Assembly (NCBI GenBank): GCA_947503935.1
Contig: CANNFR010000003.1
Span: 248,001 to 312,000 of the forward strand
DNA length: 64,000 nt
Direction: 5' to 3'
DNA from: an uncultured Paracoccaceae bacterium
GTDB taxonomy: Bacteria; Pseudomonadota; Alphaproteobacteria; Rhodobacterales; Rhodobacteraceae
The position numbers and the translations under genes are program-made. Shown here one piece after another: positions 1-9,444 of the stretch (within the stretch, counting starts at the first letter, position 1; every line of letters starts with the position of its first letter). The notes under the pieces were generated by a model. The model worked only from the letters and a program-made list of their open reading frames with translations. It did not search any database and had not been told where the DNA came from.

Positions 1-330
1 TATTATGCGAATTACCTGAAATTCATTGAGCGGGCGCGGTCGGAATGGGTGCGGGACCTGGGCATCGATCAGCGCGCGATGAAGGCGGGGGGGGTCGTGT
101 TTGCGGTGCGTCGGGTGGTCGCCGATTATCTGTCGCCCGCCGTTTACGACGATGAACTGCTGGTTGAGACGCATCTGACAGGCCTGACGCCCGCGCGGAT
201 GGTTGTTGAACAGAATGTCTTGCGAGGGAACGATCTTTTGTTCGAAGCCGAGGTCACGATCGTGGTGCTGAACGCCGCCGGGCGGCCCATTCGGATGCCA
301 GCGGATGTTCGCCGAGCCCTTGAAATATAG
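1..330 (+). CDS. ybgC: Tol-Pal system acyl-CoA thioesterase YbgC (5' partial)
   Basis: The frame is open from base 1 and ends in TAG at 328-330, leaving 109 C-terminal residues of a hotdog-fold thioesterase. It begins within YYANYLKFIERARSEW, the conserved helix after the catalytic Asp of YbgC; the catalytic residue itself lies outside the window. Family members are about 130-150 residues, so only the first 25-40 are missing. YbgC is cytoplasmic, hydrolyses acyl-CoAs and is the usual first gene of tol-pal operons. tolQ follows 95 bp downstream, which supports the call. Its exact cellular role in the Tol system is not established. Confidence 0.9.
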   Translation, partial: YYANYLKFIERARSEWVRDLGIDQRAMKAGGVVFAVRRVVADYLSPAVYDDELLVETHLTGLTPARMVVEQNVLRGNDLLFEAEVTIVVLNAAGRPIRMPADVRRALEI

Positions 331-425
331 GACCGTTCACAACCAAGTGTTGGCAATCCCCCTCAAACAAGCGTAGAATCACCTGTAATGAGAGCCGCAC
401 AATGTGGCCCAACACGAGCAGGTAG

Positions 426-1121
426 ATGGAAACGGACACTCTAGCCATGGCGCAGGAGATTGATTTCTCCATGCTCGCCCTTTTCGCACGCGCCACGTTG
501 ACCGTGAAGATCGTGATGATCATGCTGATCATCGCATCGTTCTGGTCCTGGGCGATCATCATCCAGAAATTCATCAACTTCCGCCGCGCGCGGGGGGAGA
601 GCCAGCAATTCGATCAGGCGTTTTGGTCGGGTGAGCCGCTGGACGAATTGTTCGACACGATCGGGGCCGAGCCCGCCAGCGCGTCCGAGCGGATCTTTTC
701 GTCCGGCATGCTGGAATGGCGGCGCAGCCACCGCGACGACGGGCGCCTGATCGCAGGCGCACAGGCGCGGATCGACCGTTCGATGGACGTGGCGATCGCC
801 AAGGAGGCTGAGGACCTGAACGGCGGTTTGTCGTTTCTGGCCACGGTCGGCGCCACCGCGCCCTTCATCGGGCTGTTCGGCACGGTCTGGGGCATCAAGC
901 ATTCGTTCGAGCAGATCGCGATCAGCCAGAACACCAACCTGGCCGTCGTGGCGCCCGGCATCGCCGAGGCGCTGCTGGCCACGGGCATGGGGCTTGTGGC
1001 GGCCATTCCGGCGGTGGTGTTCTACAACAAGCTGTCGGCCGATAGTGACCGGATCATCGGCGGCTATGAGGCGTTCGCCGACGAATTCGCCACTATCCTG
1101 TCACGCCAGTTGGACGCCTGA
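426..1121 (+). CDS. tolQ: Tol-Pal motor subunit TolQ
   Basis: 231-residue inner-membrane protein of the ExbB/TolQ/MotA family. A first transmembrane helix lies near residues 20-45 (VKIVMIMLIIASFWSWAIII). Two more near residues 140-200 carry the family segments GATAPFIGLFGTVWGI and IAEALLATGMGLVAAIPAVV. With TolR it forms the proton-driven motor that energises TolA to keep the outer membrane attached at the division site. ATG 426 is chosen because a GCAGG-type SD precedes it; a second in-frame ATG at 447 lacks one. The order ybgC-tolQ-tolR-tolA is canonical. Confidence 0.97.
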   Translation: METDTLAMAQEIDFSMLALFARATLTVKIVMIMLIIASFWSWAIIIQKFINFRRARGESQQFDQAFWSGEPLDELFDTIGAEPASASERIFSSGMLEWRRSHRDDGRLIAGAQARIDRSMDVAIAKEAEDLNGGLSFLATVGATAPFIGLFGTVWGIKHSFEQIAISQNTNLAVVAPGIAEALLATGMGLVAAIPAVVFYNKLSADSDRIIGGYEAFADEFATILSRQLDA

Positions 1122-1124
1122 GCC

Positions 1125-1622
1125 ATGGTTGCCACGGTAACAGGCGGGGGCGGTGGCGGGGCCAAGCGCCGCGGACGCAAGCGCGCGCGCCGTGCCGCCG
1201 CGATGTCCGAGATCAACATCACGCCGTTTGTCGACGTGATGCTGGTGCTTTTGATCATCTTCATGGTGGCGGCACCCCTGCTGACGGTGGGCGTGCCGGT
1301 CGATCTGCCCGAGGCGGAGAATGACTCCCTTCCCCAGCCGCAAGAGGAGCCTTTGACCCTGACGCTGACAGCGGATGGCAGGGTGTTCATCATGGAAACC
1401 GAGACGCCAGAAGCTGATCTGCCTGCGCGGCTAAGGGCCATTCTGGCAGAGCGTTCCGACGACGATGTCTATCTCCGGGCTGATGGATCGCTGTCCTATG
1501 AAAGGGTCATGCAGTTCATGGGTGCTTTGAACAGAAGCGGATTTTCCAGCGTCAACCTGATCACCAACACGGGTGGTCCAAGTTTTGGCGATGCACCTGC
1601 GTCAGAAGAGTCAGACGGGTAG
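1125..1622 (+). CDS. tolR: Tol-Pal motor subunit TolR
   Basis: 165-residue ExbD/TolR protein beginning 3 bp after tolQ. A basic, Gly-rich cytoplasmic N-terminus (GGGGGGAKRRGRKRARR) precedes one transmembrane helix at about residues 34-55. That helix holds the family motif INITPFVDVMLVLLIIFM, whose Asp carries the proton in the motor. The rest is a periplasmic domain with the usual alpha/beta pattern (LTLTLTADGRVFI, DDDVYLRADGSLSYERV). It works with TolQ in energising TolA. The length is slightly above that of E. coli TolR because of the basic N-terminus and a short C-terminal tail. Confidence 0.96.
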   Translation: MVATVTGGGGGGAKRRGRKRARRAAAMSEINITPFVDVMLVLLIIFMVAAPLLTVGVPVDLPEAENDSLPQPQEEPLTLTLTADGRVFIMETETPEADLPARLRAILAERSDDDVYLRADGSLSYERVMQFMGALNRSGFSSVNLITNTGGPSFGDAPASEESDG

Positions 1623-1637
1623 CGGGCCGGAGCGGCG

Positions 1638-2786
1638 ATGAACAAGGGGCAGTACATTTCGGGGGCGGGCCATCTGGCCCTGATCGGCTGGGTGCTGATC
1701 GGGGAGGGCCTGTTTCGGCCGACAGACCCGCGCATGGAGGTTGTGACTGCCACGTTCATTTCGGAGGAGGACTTCTCCAACTTGCAGGACGCCGCTGGGC
1801 CGCGTGCGGCTGACGAGCCCGCCATGATTGAACCGGCCGAGCCAGAGGTCCAGCCCGACCCTGAGCCAACGCCGCCACCCGAGCCTGATCCAGAGCCCGT
1901 GCCTGTGGGGGAGCCCGAGCCCCCACAGACCCCGGCCGAGCCGCCGATCCAGCCCGAGGCTGGATCGACCGTGCTGGACAATCAGGCCGATGATGCCAGC
2001 GTTCGGGAGGCCGATACCGTCTCGGACGTTGAAACCGAGGCGCCCGAAGATGTGCCAACAGATGTTGCCCCCGAACCTGCCTTGCGCCAGGACGAAGCCG
2101 AGACCGCCGAAATCGAGGCCGAGCCGAGCGACGAGACACAGCAAGAGGAAACGACGACCGAGATCGTGACCGAAGCTGACAATCCCGGCGCAGGCGAAGG
2201 CGCGACCGACCCAGTCGAGCCCGCGCCGGAGGTGATCGCAGCACCCGAAACCTCGCCCCGCCCGCGCCCCCGGCGTGACGCGGTGGCCGAGGCTCAGCCT
2301 GAGCCTGAGCCAGAGACCCCAGCCGAGCCAGAGGTGGTTGAGGCGCCGGAGCCTGAACCGTCATTGGAGGACCAGATCGCTGCTGCCGCTGAGGAGGCGT
2401 TGCAAGAGGCCCTGAACAATCCAGACGTCACCAGCGAAACCGGCGGCGCGGGCACGGCACCCAGCGGGCCACCCCTGACTGGCGGCGAGATCGACGGCTT
2501 CCGCCTGGCGGTACAGCGATGCTGGATCGTCGATCCGGGCTCGGAAGCCGCGCGGGTGGAAGTCACCGTTGCGTTCTCATTGTCGCAGGACGGCTCTATC
2601 TCGGGCGTCCCCCGCATGCTGAGTGCCAACGGCGGGTCGGACACTGCCATCGGCGTCGCCTACGAGGCAGCGCGCCGGGCGATCCTGCGCTGCGGCGCGA
2701 GTGGCTTTGACCTGCCGCCCGAGAAATATGAGCAGTGGCGCGAGGTCGAGATGACCTTTGATGCCAGCGGGGGGCGGATCAGATGA
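1638..2786 (+). CDS. tolA: TolA-like energy transducer (Pro/Glu-rich TolA)
   Basis: 382-residue TolA equivalent. A short N-terminal transmembrane helix (about residues 7-22, HLALIGWVLIGEGLF) is followed by about 220 residues very rich in Pro, Glu, Ala and Asp. The C-terminal domain (about 285-382) contains RCWIVDPGSEAARVEV and RRAILRCG. TolA spans the periplasm and passes motor force from TolQR to TolB/Pal. The linker is acidic and proline-rich instead of the Ala/Lys helical rod of E. coli TolA, as in other alphaproteobacteria. The two Cys of the C-terminal domain (in RCW and RCG) may form a disulfide. The stop overlaps the next start in ATGA, so the following paralogue is probably translationally coupled. 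Confidence 0.93.
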   Translation: MNKGQYISGAGHLALIGWVLIGEGLFRPTDPRMEVVTATFISEEDFSNLQDAAGPRAADEPAMIEPAEPEVQPDPEPTPPPEPDPEPVPVGEPEPPQTPAEPPIQPEAGSTVLDNQADDASVREADTVSDVETEAPEDVPTDVAPEPALRQDEAETAEIEAEPSDETQQEETTTEIVTEADNPGAGEGATDPVEPAPEVIAAPETSPRPRPRRDAVAEAQPEPEPETPAEPEVVEAPEPEPSLEDQIAAAAEEALQEALNNPDVTSETGGAGTAPSGPPLTGGEIDGFRLAVQRCWIVDPGSEAARVEVTVAFSLSQDGSISGVPRMLSANGGSDTAIGVAYEAARRAILRCGASGFDLPPEKYEQWREVEMTFDASGGRIR

Positions 2787-3190
2787 GGAATGTAGCATTT
2801 CTTTTATGCGTCGTAGTCGCCTGTCTGTCAGGCGCGGTCAGTGCGCGAACGCTGTCGCAAAGCCAGCCCGCCGATTCGGAGGTGTTTCAAACGGCGTTGG
2901 CCCAGACCATTCGCAGATGTTGGGTCGTTGATCCGGGCTCGGAGGCCTCGAAGGTCGCCGTGACAATTGCGTTTTCGCTGGCGTCGGACGGCACCTTGTC
3001 AGATGCGCCGCGCTTGGTATCGGCAACCGAAGGGTCCGAGGACGCCGTCAAAGCGGCGTTCGAATCCGCGCGCCGCGCGATTTTGCGCTGCGGTGGGATG
3101 GACGGGGGTTTTGCCTTGCCGCCCGCCAGATATGAGGAATGGCGCGAGGTTGAGATAACCTTTGATGCGCAGCCGGAGGGCGGGCAATGA
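2783..3190 (+). CDS. Free-standing secreted paralogue of the TolA C-terminal domain
   Basis: 135 residues: a cleavable signal peptide (MRNVAFLLCVVVACLSGAVS, predicted cut after SARTLS) and then one domain that closely copies the TolA C-terminal domain encoded immediately upstream. Shared blocks include VDPGSEA, AFSL, ARRAILRCG, LPP and WREVE. By eye about 60% of aligned residues match, and both Cys positions are kept. It lacks the membrane helix and linker, so it would be a soluble periplasmic protein able to compete for, or add to, TolA contacts with TolB, Pal or CpoB. It starts in a 4-bp overlap with tolA. A recent tandem domain duplication is the simplest origin. The function is inferred only. 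Confidence 0.85.
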   Translation: MRNVAFLLCVVVACLSGAVSARTLSQSQPADSEVFQTALAQTIRRCWVVDPGSEASKVAVTIAFSLASDGTLSDAPRLVSATEGSEDAVKAAFESARRAILRCGGMDGGFALPPARYEEWREVEITFDAQPEGGQ

Positions 3191-3314
3191 GGCATTTTGA
3201 GCCCGAAACAGGTGTATTCGCACATCACAAGACCGGCAAAATCCCGCTTTCGCGCAAGCGAGGGAACCGGGGCCGTGTTATCGACTTGAGCATGAACAAA
3301 GGTATGAGGATCAG

Positions 3315-4655
3315 ATGAAGAGCCTCCCGATGATACTCACCCTGGCGCTGGTCGCCATGATGGCGGCGGTGACGATTGGTGCGTCCACGATGGCGGTGGC
3401 GGAACCCCTGCGGTTGCGTCTGGAAGACCCCAATATCGAACCGGTCCCAATCGCGGTGCCCACCTTCCTGGCCGAAACCCCCGAGGCGCAGCGCTATGCC
3501 GAGGAGATCACCCGCGTGGTCGCCGAGGATCTGGTGGGCACGGGCCTCTTCCGTGAAATCGGCCCAGAGGCTTTCATCAGCCGGATCACCAATTTCGACA
3601 GCCCGGTGCAATATGTCGACTGGAAGGCGATCAACGCACAGGCGCTGATCACCGGGTCGGTCGCGGTGGGCGCCGATGGGCGGCTCAGCGTTAAGTTCCG
3701 GCTGTTCGATGTGTTCTCGGACGCAGCCTTGGGCGAGGGGCTGCAATTCGGCGGCACGACGACCAGCTGGGGGCGGATGGCCCACAAGGTGGCCGATGCG
3801 GCCTATAGCCGGATCACCGGTGAGGGCGGCTATTTCGACAGCCGCGTGGTGTTCGTGGCCGAAACCGGCCCAAAAGATGCCCGCCAGAAGCGCATCGCGA
3901 TCATGGATTACGATGGCGCGAATGTGCAGTACCTGACCGATAGCGCGTCGATCGTGCTGGCGCCGCGGTTTTCGCCCGATGGTGGCCGGGTGCTTTATAC
4001 CAGCTACGAGACCGGCAGCCCCAGCATCTTCATGCTGGATCTGGCCACGATGGCCCGGCGCCAGATTTCGGCCGATCTGGGCAGCATGACCTTCTCGCCC
4101 CGGTTTTCGCGCGACGGCCAGCGCGTGATTTATTCGATGAGCCAGGGCGGCAATACCGACCTCTGGATGCAGGATCTGGCGGGCGGGGTGCCGGTGCGGC
4201 TGACCAACGCGCCCTCGATCGAAACGGCGCCCTCGTTCAGCCCCGATGGCAGCCAGATCGTGTTTGAAAGCGACCGGTCGGGCAATCAGCAGCTTTACAT
4301 CATGGACGCCAATGGCGGTGAGCCGCGCCGGATCAGCTTTGACACCGGGCGCTACGGCACGCCGGTCTGGAGCCCGCGGGGCGACTATATCGCCTTCACC
4401 AAACAGGAGAAGGGCGCCTTCTTCATTGGCGTGATGCGCATTGATGGCAGCGAAGAGCGGCTGTTGACGCAATCCTTCCTGGATGAGGGGCCGACCTGGG
4501 CGCCGAACGGGCGTGTCATCATGTTCCACCGCGAGACATCGGGCGCGGGCGGCGAGGCGGCGCTCTATTCGGTCGACATATCGGGCCGGAACCTGCGCCG
4601 CATCATCACGGAAACCGGCGGGTCCGACCCGTCTTGGGGGCCGCTGCTGCCCTGA
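3315..4655 (+). CDS. tolB: Periplasmic translocation protein TolB
   Basis: 446 residues. A signal peptide (residues 1-25, ending MAVAEP) is followed by the TolB N-terminal domain ([27 protein letters not shown]) and a six-bladed propeller. The propeller has repeated PRFSPDG-type WD40-like motifs (for example [19 protein letters not shown] and [17 protein letters not shown]). TolB binds Pal and receives TolA in the outer-membrane constriction cycle. ATG 3315 is preceded by GAGGA with 5-nt spacing; two nearby upstream ATGs are out of frame. It sits in the usual place between tolA and pal, here separated from tolA by the duplicated TolA domain gene and a 124-bp gap. Confidence 0.97.
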   Translation: MKSLPMILTLALVAMMAAVTIGASTMAVAEPLRLRLEDPNIEPVPIAVPTFLAETPEAQRYAEEITRVVAEDLVGTGLFREIGPEAFISRITNFDSPVQYVDWKAINAQALITGSVAVGADGRLSVKFRLFDVFSDAALGEGLQFGGTTTSWGRMAHKVADAAYSRITGEGGYFDSRVVFVAETGPKDARQKRIAIMDYDGANVQYLTDSASIVLAPRFSPDGGRVLYTSYETGSPSIFMLDLATMARRQISADLGSMTFSPRFSRDGQRVIYSMSQGGNTDLWMQDLAGGVPVRLTNAPSIETAPSFSPDGSQIVFESDRSGNQQLYIMDANGGEPRRISFDTGRYGTPVWSPRGDYIAFTKQEKGAFFIGVMRIDGSEERLLTQSFLDEGPTWAPNGRVIMFHRETSGAGGEAALYSVDISGRNLRRIITETGGSDPSWGPLLP

Positions 4656-4736
4656 CGGCGCGGCGTTCCCAAACCTGCATTGAAATGCTATCTTCGGCGG
4701 AAATCGAGCCAATAACGAAAACAGGGTATCATCGAT

Positions 4737-5249
4737 ATGACCAAGCTCATCACCAAAGCCGTTCTTCTTGTGGCCATCCTCGGCATGGCGGCCTGTACCA
4801 ACCCCGACCGGTTCGGCGCCGGCGGCGCGGGAGGTGCGGGTGGTATTGACAGCAGCGGCCTGGGTAGCCCCAGCGACCCACGCTCGGTCGCGTATTTCAA
4901 CCAGACGATCGGTGACCGGGTTCTGTTTGCCGTCGATCAGAGCACGCTGACCGCTGAAGGGCAGAACACCTTGCGCCAGCAGGCCCAGTGGCTGAACACC
5001 AACACCGCCTATGCCGCCATCATCGAAGGCCATGCCGATGAGCAGGGCACGCGCGAATACAACCTTGCCCTGGGCGAGCGGCGCGCCAATGCGGTGCGCG
5101 AATACCTGATCAGTCAGGGCGTGGCCGGCAACCGGTTGCGCACGATCAGCTATGGCAAGGAGCGTCCGCTTGAGATCTGCTCGGACGAGACCTGCTATGC
5201 CAAGAACCGCCGCGCCGTCACGGTGATCTCGGCCGGGGCGGGTGTCTGA
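4737..5249 (+). CDS. pal: Peptidoglycan-associated lipoprotein Pal
   Basis: 170-residue lipoprotein. The signal peptide ends in a lipobox (ILGMAAC, Cys20 becomes the lipidated N-terminus). A Gly-rich linker (FGAGGAGGAGGIDSSG) leads to a C-terminal OmpA-like peptidoglycan-binding domain (about 55-170). That domain carries GHADEQGTREYNLALGERRA and the Asn-Arg-Arg-Ala-Val end typical of Pal, including the meso-diaminopimelate-binding Asp/Arg positions. It anchors the outer membrane to peptidoglycan and is the endpoint of TolA/TolB force. Two extra Cys (EICSDETCYAK) near the C-terminus could form a disulfide. Confidence 0.97.
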   Translation: MTKLITKAVLLVAILGMAACTNPDRFGAGGAGGAGGIDSSGLGSPSDPRSVAYFNQTIGDRVLFAVDQSTLTAEGQNTLRQQAQWLNTNTAYAAIIEGHADEQGTREYNLALGERRANAVREYLISQGVAGNRLRTISYGKERPLEICSDETCYAKNRRAVTVISAGAGV

Positions 5250-5253
5250 CCCG

Positions 5254-6069
5254 ATGCGCGCGCTTCTTGCCCTTGGCCTCGGTCTGATGCTGGCCTGTCC
5301 CGCGATGGCGCAGGACCGGGCCCAAACGCTGGCTGATATTCGCCAGCAATTGGCGGTGCTGTTTGTCGAGGTGCAGCAATTGCGGACCGAGCTGTCGACG
5401 ACCGGCGCGCCGACTATGGGTGCCGGTGGCGGATCGGTGCTGGACCGGGTCGGATCGGTCGAGACCGAGTTGCAGCGCCTGACATCGAAGATCGAAGAGC
5501 TGGAGAACCGCATCAACCGGATCGTGAGCGATGGGACCAACCGGATTGGCGATCTGGAGTTCCGCGTCTGCGAGCTGGAAGAGGGCTGCGATTTCAGCGA
5601 GATCGTGGATACTCAGCCCTTGGGCGGCCTGGTTGAAGGGGGGGTGCCCGCGATCGTGCCAGGCGGCCAGACCGGCGGCAGCCAGCCCGTGGGCCAGCAA
5701 TCGGATTTCGACCGGGCAAAGGCGGCCTATGATGCGGGCGATTTTGCCGGGGCGGCGGCGTTGTTCCAAAGCTTCACGCAGACCTACACGGCGGGTGATC
5801 TTTATGGCGCTGCGCATTACTGGCGCGGCGAGGCCCTGTCGCAGACCGGCGATACGGCAGGCGCCGCGCGCGCATTCCTGGAGAGTTTCTCGGGCGCGCC
5901 GGGGGCGGAATTGGCTCCGCAGGCGCTCTACCGGCTGGGCCAGTCGCTGGGTGATCTGGGCCAGGTGCAGGAGGCCTGCGTGACGCTGGGCGAGGTGGGC
6001 GTGCGCTTCCCCGGCTCAACCTCGGCCATCGACGCGCAAAACAGCCGGCAGGCGCTTGGCTGCCAGTGA
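5254..6069 (+). CDS. cpoB: Cell division coordinator CpoB (YbgF)
   Basis: 271 residues. A signal peptide (MRALLALGLGLMLACPAMAQ) is followed by a coiled-coil N-terminal region (about 25-110: repeated TLADIRQQLAVL, IEELENRINRI). The C-terminal TPR-type domain (about 155-270) contains FDRAKAAYDAGDFAGAAALF and YWRGEALSQTGD. CpoB coordinates peptidoglycan synthesis with Tol-driven outer-membrane constriction. I prefer ATG 5254 to the in-frame GTG 5242, which overlaps pal, because it gives a clean signal peptide. The stop overlaps the tilS start. Confidence 0.93.
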   Translation: MRALLALGLGLMLACPAMAQDRAQTLADIRQQLAVLFVEVQQLRTELSTTGAPTMGAGGGSVLDRVGSVETELQRLTSKIEELENRINRIVSDGTNRIGDLEFRVCELEEGCDFSEIVDTQPLGGLVEGGVPAIVPGGQTGGSQPVGQQSDFDRAKAAYDAGDFAGAAALFQSFTQTYTAGDLYGAAHYWRGEALSQTGDTAGAARAFLESFSGAPGAELAPQALYRLGQSLGDLGQVQEACVTLGEVGVRFPGSTSAIDAQNSRQALGCQ

Positions 6070-7319
6070 GGCTTGAGACCCGTTTCGCCGAGGCGATGAC
6101 AACGCTCTGCGGCCCGGACCTGTCTGGGCCGTTTGGCATTGCGGTGTCGGGTGGCGGGGACTCGCTTGCCTTAATGGCTCTCGCGGCGGAATGGGCCGCG
6201 CCCAAGGGCATTGCCCTGAAGGCCGTCACCGTCGATCACGGGCTGCGCGCAGAAGCGGCCGAGGAGGCCGCCGGGGTGGCACGGCAGGCCGATGCGCTGG
6301 GGCTGTCGCACGATATTCTGACATGGGACCACTCTAAGACGGGCGGCAATCTGCAAGACGCCGCGCGGCGCGCCCGCCTGACGCTGATCGGCGATTGGGC
6401 ACAGCGGCACGGGGTGCAGGCCGTCCTGCTGGGCCACACTGAGGACGATGTGGCCGAGACGCTGCTTTTGCGTCTGGCACGCGGCGCAGGCGTCGATGGC
6501 CTGGCCGCGATGGCCGCGCGCCGGCGGGCGGCGGGCATGATCTGGCTGCGGCCCCTGCTGGGCGTCTCGCGGGCCGCGTTGCGCGAGGCGTTGCGGGCGC
6601 GGGGCCTGGATTGGGCCGAAGATGCCTCAAACGATGATCCGCGGTTCGATCGGGTCAAGGCACGGGCGGCGCTGGAGGCGCTGGCGCCTCTGGGGATCGA
6701 CCGCGCCGGGCTGGCCGCAACGGCAACCCGGTTGGCCGCCTCGCGCGCGGCCCTGGAGGTGACCACGCAGGACGCCGCGCGGGGCATTGCGCGGGTGGGA
6801 CCTGCGGGCGAGGTGGTGATCGAGGCAGCGGGCCTCGCCGCACTGATGCCCGATATCCGCCGCCGCCTACTGGTGGGCACCCTGCGCTGGGTGGCCGGCG
6901 CGGATTACGCCCCACGGCACGAGGCGCTTGTCCAATTGATGACCCAGATCGCGGCCGGGAAGGGCGGAACGCTCCATGGTTGCCGCATTGCGGTCGCCGC
7001 GGGCCGGGTGACGATCTGCCGCGAGCTGAAGGCTGTGGCCGGGATGCAGGTTCCGGCCCCGGGCCCCTGGGACACGCGCTGGCGCATTACGGGGCCCAAA
7101 AAGCGGGGTCTCAGCGTTGCGGCCCTGGGCGCGGACGGGCTGAATGCCTGCCCGGCCTGGCGTGAAACAGGCGCCAGCCGCGCGGCCGTGATGGCCACGC
7201 CCGCGCTCTGGCGGGATGGGCAGCTTGTTGCCGCCCCCCTTGCCGGTCGGGCCGATGGCTGGCATGCCGAGTTGATTGGCGGGCAAGAAGGTTACTTCTT
7301 AGCGCTTCTGACGCATTGA
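6066..7319 (+). CDS. tilS: tRNA(Ile)-lysidine synthase TilS
   Basis: 417-residue PP-loop ATPase that adds lysine to C34 of the CAU-anticodon tRNA-Ile so that it reads AUA. The signature SGGGDS is at residues 28-33 and is followed by VDHGLRAEA, LGHTEDDVAETLLLRLARG and a downstream EDASNDDPRFDRV segment. The C-terminal part is weakly conserved, as expected. The start is GTG 6066 in a GTGA overlap with cpoB. tilS between the tol-pal genes and ftsH is a frequent arrangement in alphaproteobacteria. Confidence 0.96.
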   Translation: MRLETRFAEAMTTLCGPDLSGPFGIAVSGGGDSLALMALAAEWAAPKGIALKAVTVDHGLRAEAAEEAAGVARQADALGLSHDILTWDHSKTGGNLQDAARRARLTLIGDWAQRHGVQAVLLGHTEDDVAETLLLRLARGAGVDGLAAMAARRRAAGMIWLRPLLGVSRAALREALRARGLDWAEDASNDDPRFDRVKARAALEALAPLGIDRAGLAATATRLAASRAALEVTTQDAARGIARVGPAGEVVIEAAGLAALMPDIRRRLLVGTLRWVAGADYAPRHEALVQLMTQIAAGKGGTLHGCRIAVAAGRVTICRELKAVAGMQVPAPGPWDTRWRITGPKKRGLSVAALGADGLNACPAWRETGASRAAVMATPALWRDGQLVAAPLAGRADGWHAELIGGQEGYFLALLTH

Positions 7320-7342
7320 ACCCGGGCGGGATATCTCTATCT
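7316..7342 (+). promoter_or_regulatory. Possible heat-shock (RpoH-type) promoter of ftsH
   Basis: TTGAAC (7316-7321) overlaps the tilS stop. It is followed after 13 nt by CTCTATCT (7335-7342), a 6/8 match to the sigma-32 -10 element CCCCATNT. It lies 50 bp upstream of the ftsH start. ftsH is an RpoH-regulated gene in several proteobacteria, which is why I note it. Promoter matches of this quality also occur by chance. Confidence 0.3.
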
Positions 7343-7392
7343 TAGAGAAAACGGCCCGGCATGCCTGTCTGGCCGAATGAAGGAGTTTCCTT

Positions 7393-9336
7393 GTGGGCAA
7401 CGCGCGTAACATCGCTTTCTGGGTCGTCCTGTTTTTGCTGATTCTGATGCTGTTCAATCTGTTCAACGGCAATCAGGGCACGATGGCCTCGCAAACCATC
7501 CCGTATTCCGAGTTCATCGAAAAGGTCGAGGCGGGCGAGGTCAGTGAAGTCGTGTTCGATGGCGAACGCGCCACGATACAATCGACAGACAACCAGCAAT
7601 TCACCACCGTCATTCCCAACGGCAATGAAGGCGTTTCTGGCCTGACCGACCTGCTGATCGAGCGAAATGTTGAGTTTGAGGCCCGCCCGCAGAATGAAGG
7701 CGGCTTCTTCTCGGCGATGACGTTGTGGTTGCCCTTCCTGGTGCTGATCGCGGTCTGGATTTTCTTCATGAACCGGATGCAGGGCGGCGGACGCGGTGGC
7801 GCGATGGGCTTTGGCAAGAGCCGGGCGAAGCTGCTGACCGAAAAGCACGGCCGCGTGACCTTCGACGACGTTGCCGGCATCGACGAGGCCAAGGAAGAGC
7901 TGGAAGAGATCGTCGAATTCCTGCGAAATCCGCAGAAGTTTTCGCGCCTCGGCGGCAAGATCCCGAAAGGGGCGCTGCTGGTCGGCCCGCCGGGCACCGG
8001 TAAGACGCTGCTGGCCCGCGCCATTGCGGGTGAGGCGGGTGTGCCGTTCTTCACCATCTCGGGCTCGGATTTTGTTGAGATGTTCGTGGGTGTCGGTGCG
8101 TCCCGCGTGCGCGATATGTTCGAGCAGGCCAAGAAGAATGCGCCCTGCATCGTCTTCATCGACGAGATTGACGCGGTCGGTCGCTCGCGTGGCGTCGGCT
8201 ATGGCGGCGGCAATGACGAGCGTGAGCAAACGCTGAACCAGCTGCTGGTTGAGATGGACGGCTTTGAGGCCAATGAAGGCATCATCATCGTGGCCGCCAC
8301 CAACCGGCCCGACGTGCTGGACCCCGCGCTTCTGCGCCCCGGCCGCTTCGATCGTCAGGTGCAGGTGCCGAACCCCGATATCAAGGGCCGCGAGAAGATC
8401 CTGGGCGTCCATGCCCGCAAGGTGCCGCTGGGCCCGAATGTGGACCTGCGCATCATCGCACGCGGCTGTCCCGGATTTTCGGGCGCCGATCTGGCGAACC
8501 TCGTAAACGAGGCCGCGCTGATGGCCGCACGGATCGGACGCCGCTTCGTGACGATGGAAGATTTCGAGAATGCCAAGGACAAGGTGATGATGGGGGCCGA
8601 GCGGCGGTCGATGGTCATGTCCGAGGATGAGAAAAAGCTGACCGCCTATCACGAGGCGGGCCATGCCATCGTCGGCCTGAACGTGCCGCAGCATGACCCG
8701 ATCCACAAGGCGACGATTATCCCGCGTGGTCGGGCTCTGGGCCTTGTGCTCAGCCTGCCTGAGCGCGATCAGCTGAGCGTGACCTACACCAAGTACAAGT
8801 CGAAGATCGCCATGGCGATGGGCGGCAAGGTGGCCGAAGAGCTGATCTTCGGGAAAGAGAACGTGACCTCCGGCGCCACCTCGGACATTCAGCAGGTGTC
8901 GAAGATCGCCCGCGCCATGGTCACGCAGTTCGGGTTCTCGGACACGCTCGGGAACGTCGATTACGCCAATGAACAGCAAAGCTATCTGGGCAATTACGGC
9001 GGCGGGACGAACCATTCCGGCACCACCCAGAAGGCGATCGATGATGAGGTCAAAGCGATCACCGATGAGGGCTACGAGCGCGCCAAAACCATCCTGACCG
9101 AGAAAAGTGAAGATCTGCACCGCCTGGCGCAAGGTCTCTTGGAATATGAGACGCTGACGGGGCCCGAGATCATGCGCGTGATCAACGGTGAGCCTTTGGG
9201 GCGCGATGACGACAGCGATACCGGGCTGGGGCCGTCGGGCGATACGCCGTCCATCGCCTCGATCCCGAAGACCAAGCGCCCGAAGGATCGCAAAGAGAAG
9301 GGTGGCGAACTGCCCGATCCCGAACCGACAGGCTGA
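7393..9336 (+). CDS. ftsH: ATP-dependent zinc metalloprotease FtsH
   Basis: 647-residue membrane AAA+ protease that degrades misassembled membrane proteins and selected regulators. There are two N-terminal transmembrane helices (about residues 5-24 and 108-128) flanking a small periplasmic domain. Walker A GPPGTGKT is at 198-205, Walker B is CIVFIDEID, the second region of homology ends [20 protein letters not shown], and the zinc-binding HEAGH is at 420-424. The GTG start is preceded by AAGGAG with 7-nt spacing. The C-terminal tail is charged and variable, as usual. It stands alone between tilS and its own terminator. Confidence 0.98.
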   Translation: MGNARNIAFWVVLFLLILMLFNLFNGNQGTMASQTIPYSEFIEKVEAGEVSEVVFDGERATIQSTDNQQFTTVIPNGNEGVSGLTDLLIERNVEFEARPQNEGGFFSAMTLWLPFLVLIAVWIFFMNRMQGGGRGGAMGFGKSRAKLLTEKHGRVTFDDVAGIDEAKEELEEIVEFLRNPQKFSRLGGKIPKGALLVGPPGTGKTLLARAIAGEAGVPFFTISGSDFVEMFVGVGASRVRDMFEQAKKNAPCIVFIDEIDAVGRSRGVGYGGGNDEREQTLNQLLVEMDGFEANEGIIIVAATNRPDVLDPALLRPGRFDRQVQVPNPDIKGREKILGVHARKVPLGPNVDLRIIARGCPGFSGADLANLVNEAALMAARIGRRFVTMEDFENAKDKVMMGAERRSMVMSEDEKKLTAYHEAGHAIVGLNVPQHDPIHKATIIPRGRALGLVLSLPERDQLSVTYTKYKSKIAMAMGGKVAEELIFGKENVTSGATSDIQQVSKIARAMVTQFGFSDTLGNVDYANEQQSYLGNYGGGTNHSGTTQKAIDDEVKAITDEGYERAKTILTEKSEDLHRLAQGLLEYETLTGPEIMRVINGEPLGRDDDSDTGLGPSGDTPSIASIPKTKRPKDRKEKGGELPDPEPTG

Positions 9337-9361
9337 TCCCAAGGTTCAAAAAAACATTTAG

Positions 9362-9392
9362 CGGCCCCCAAACAGGGGGCCGTTTGCTTTTG
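9362..9392 (+). terminator. Rho-independent terminator after ftsH
   Basis: CGGCCCCC (9362-9369), loop AAACA, GGGGGCCG (9375-9382), then TTTGCTTTTG. It lies 26 bp beyond the ftsH stop. Confidence 0.9.
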
Positions 9393-9444
9393 TAGGGCTT
9401 TTGAGGGGCGCCTTGGGGGATGAAGCGCCCCTCATGCGGGCGTA

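Noticed and set aside
3225-5540. Very long (771-codon) minus-strand open frame opposite tolB and pal
   Set aside because: It is antisense to well-conserved tolB, pal and cpoB; its translation is low-complexity Arg/His/Gly/Ala-rich with no domain. Long antisense frames are expected in GC-rich DNA.
7342-9342. 666-codon minus-strand frame opposite ftsH
   Set aside because: Fully antisense to ftsH, with no recognisable domain and no SD; a codon-bias artefact.
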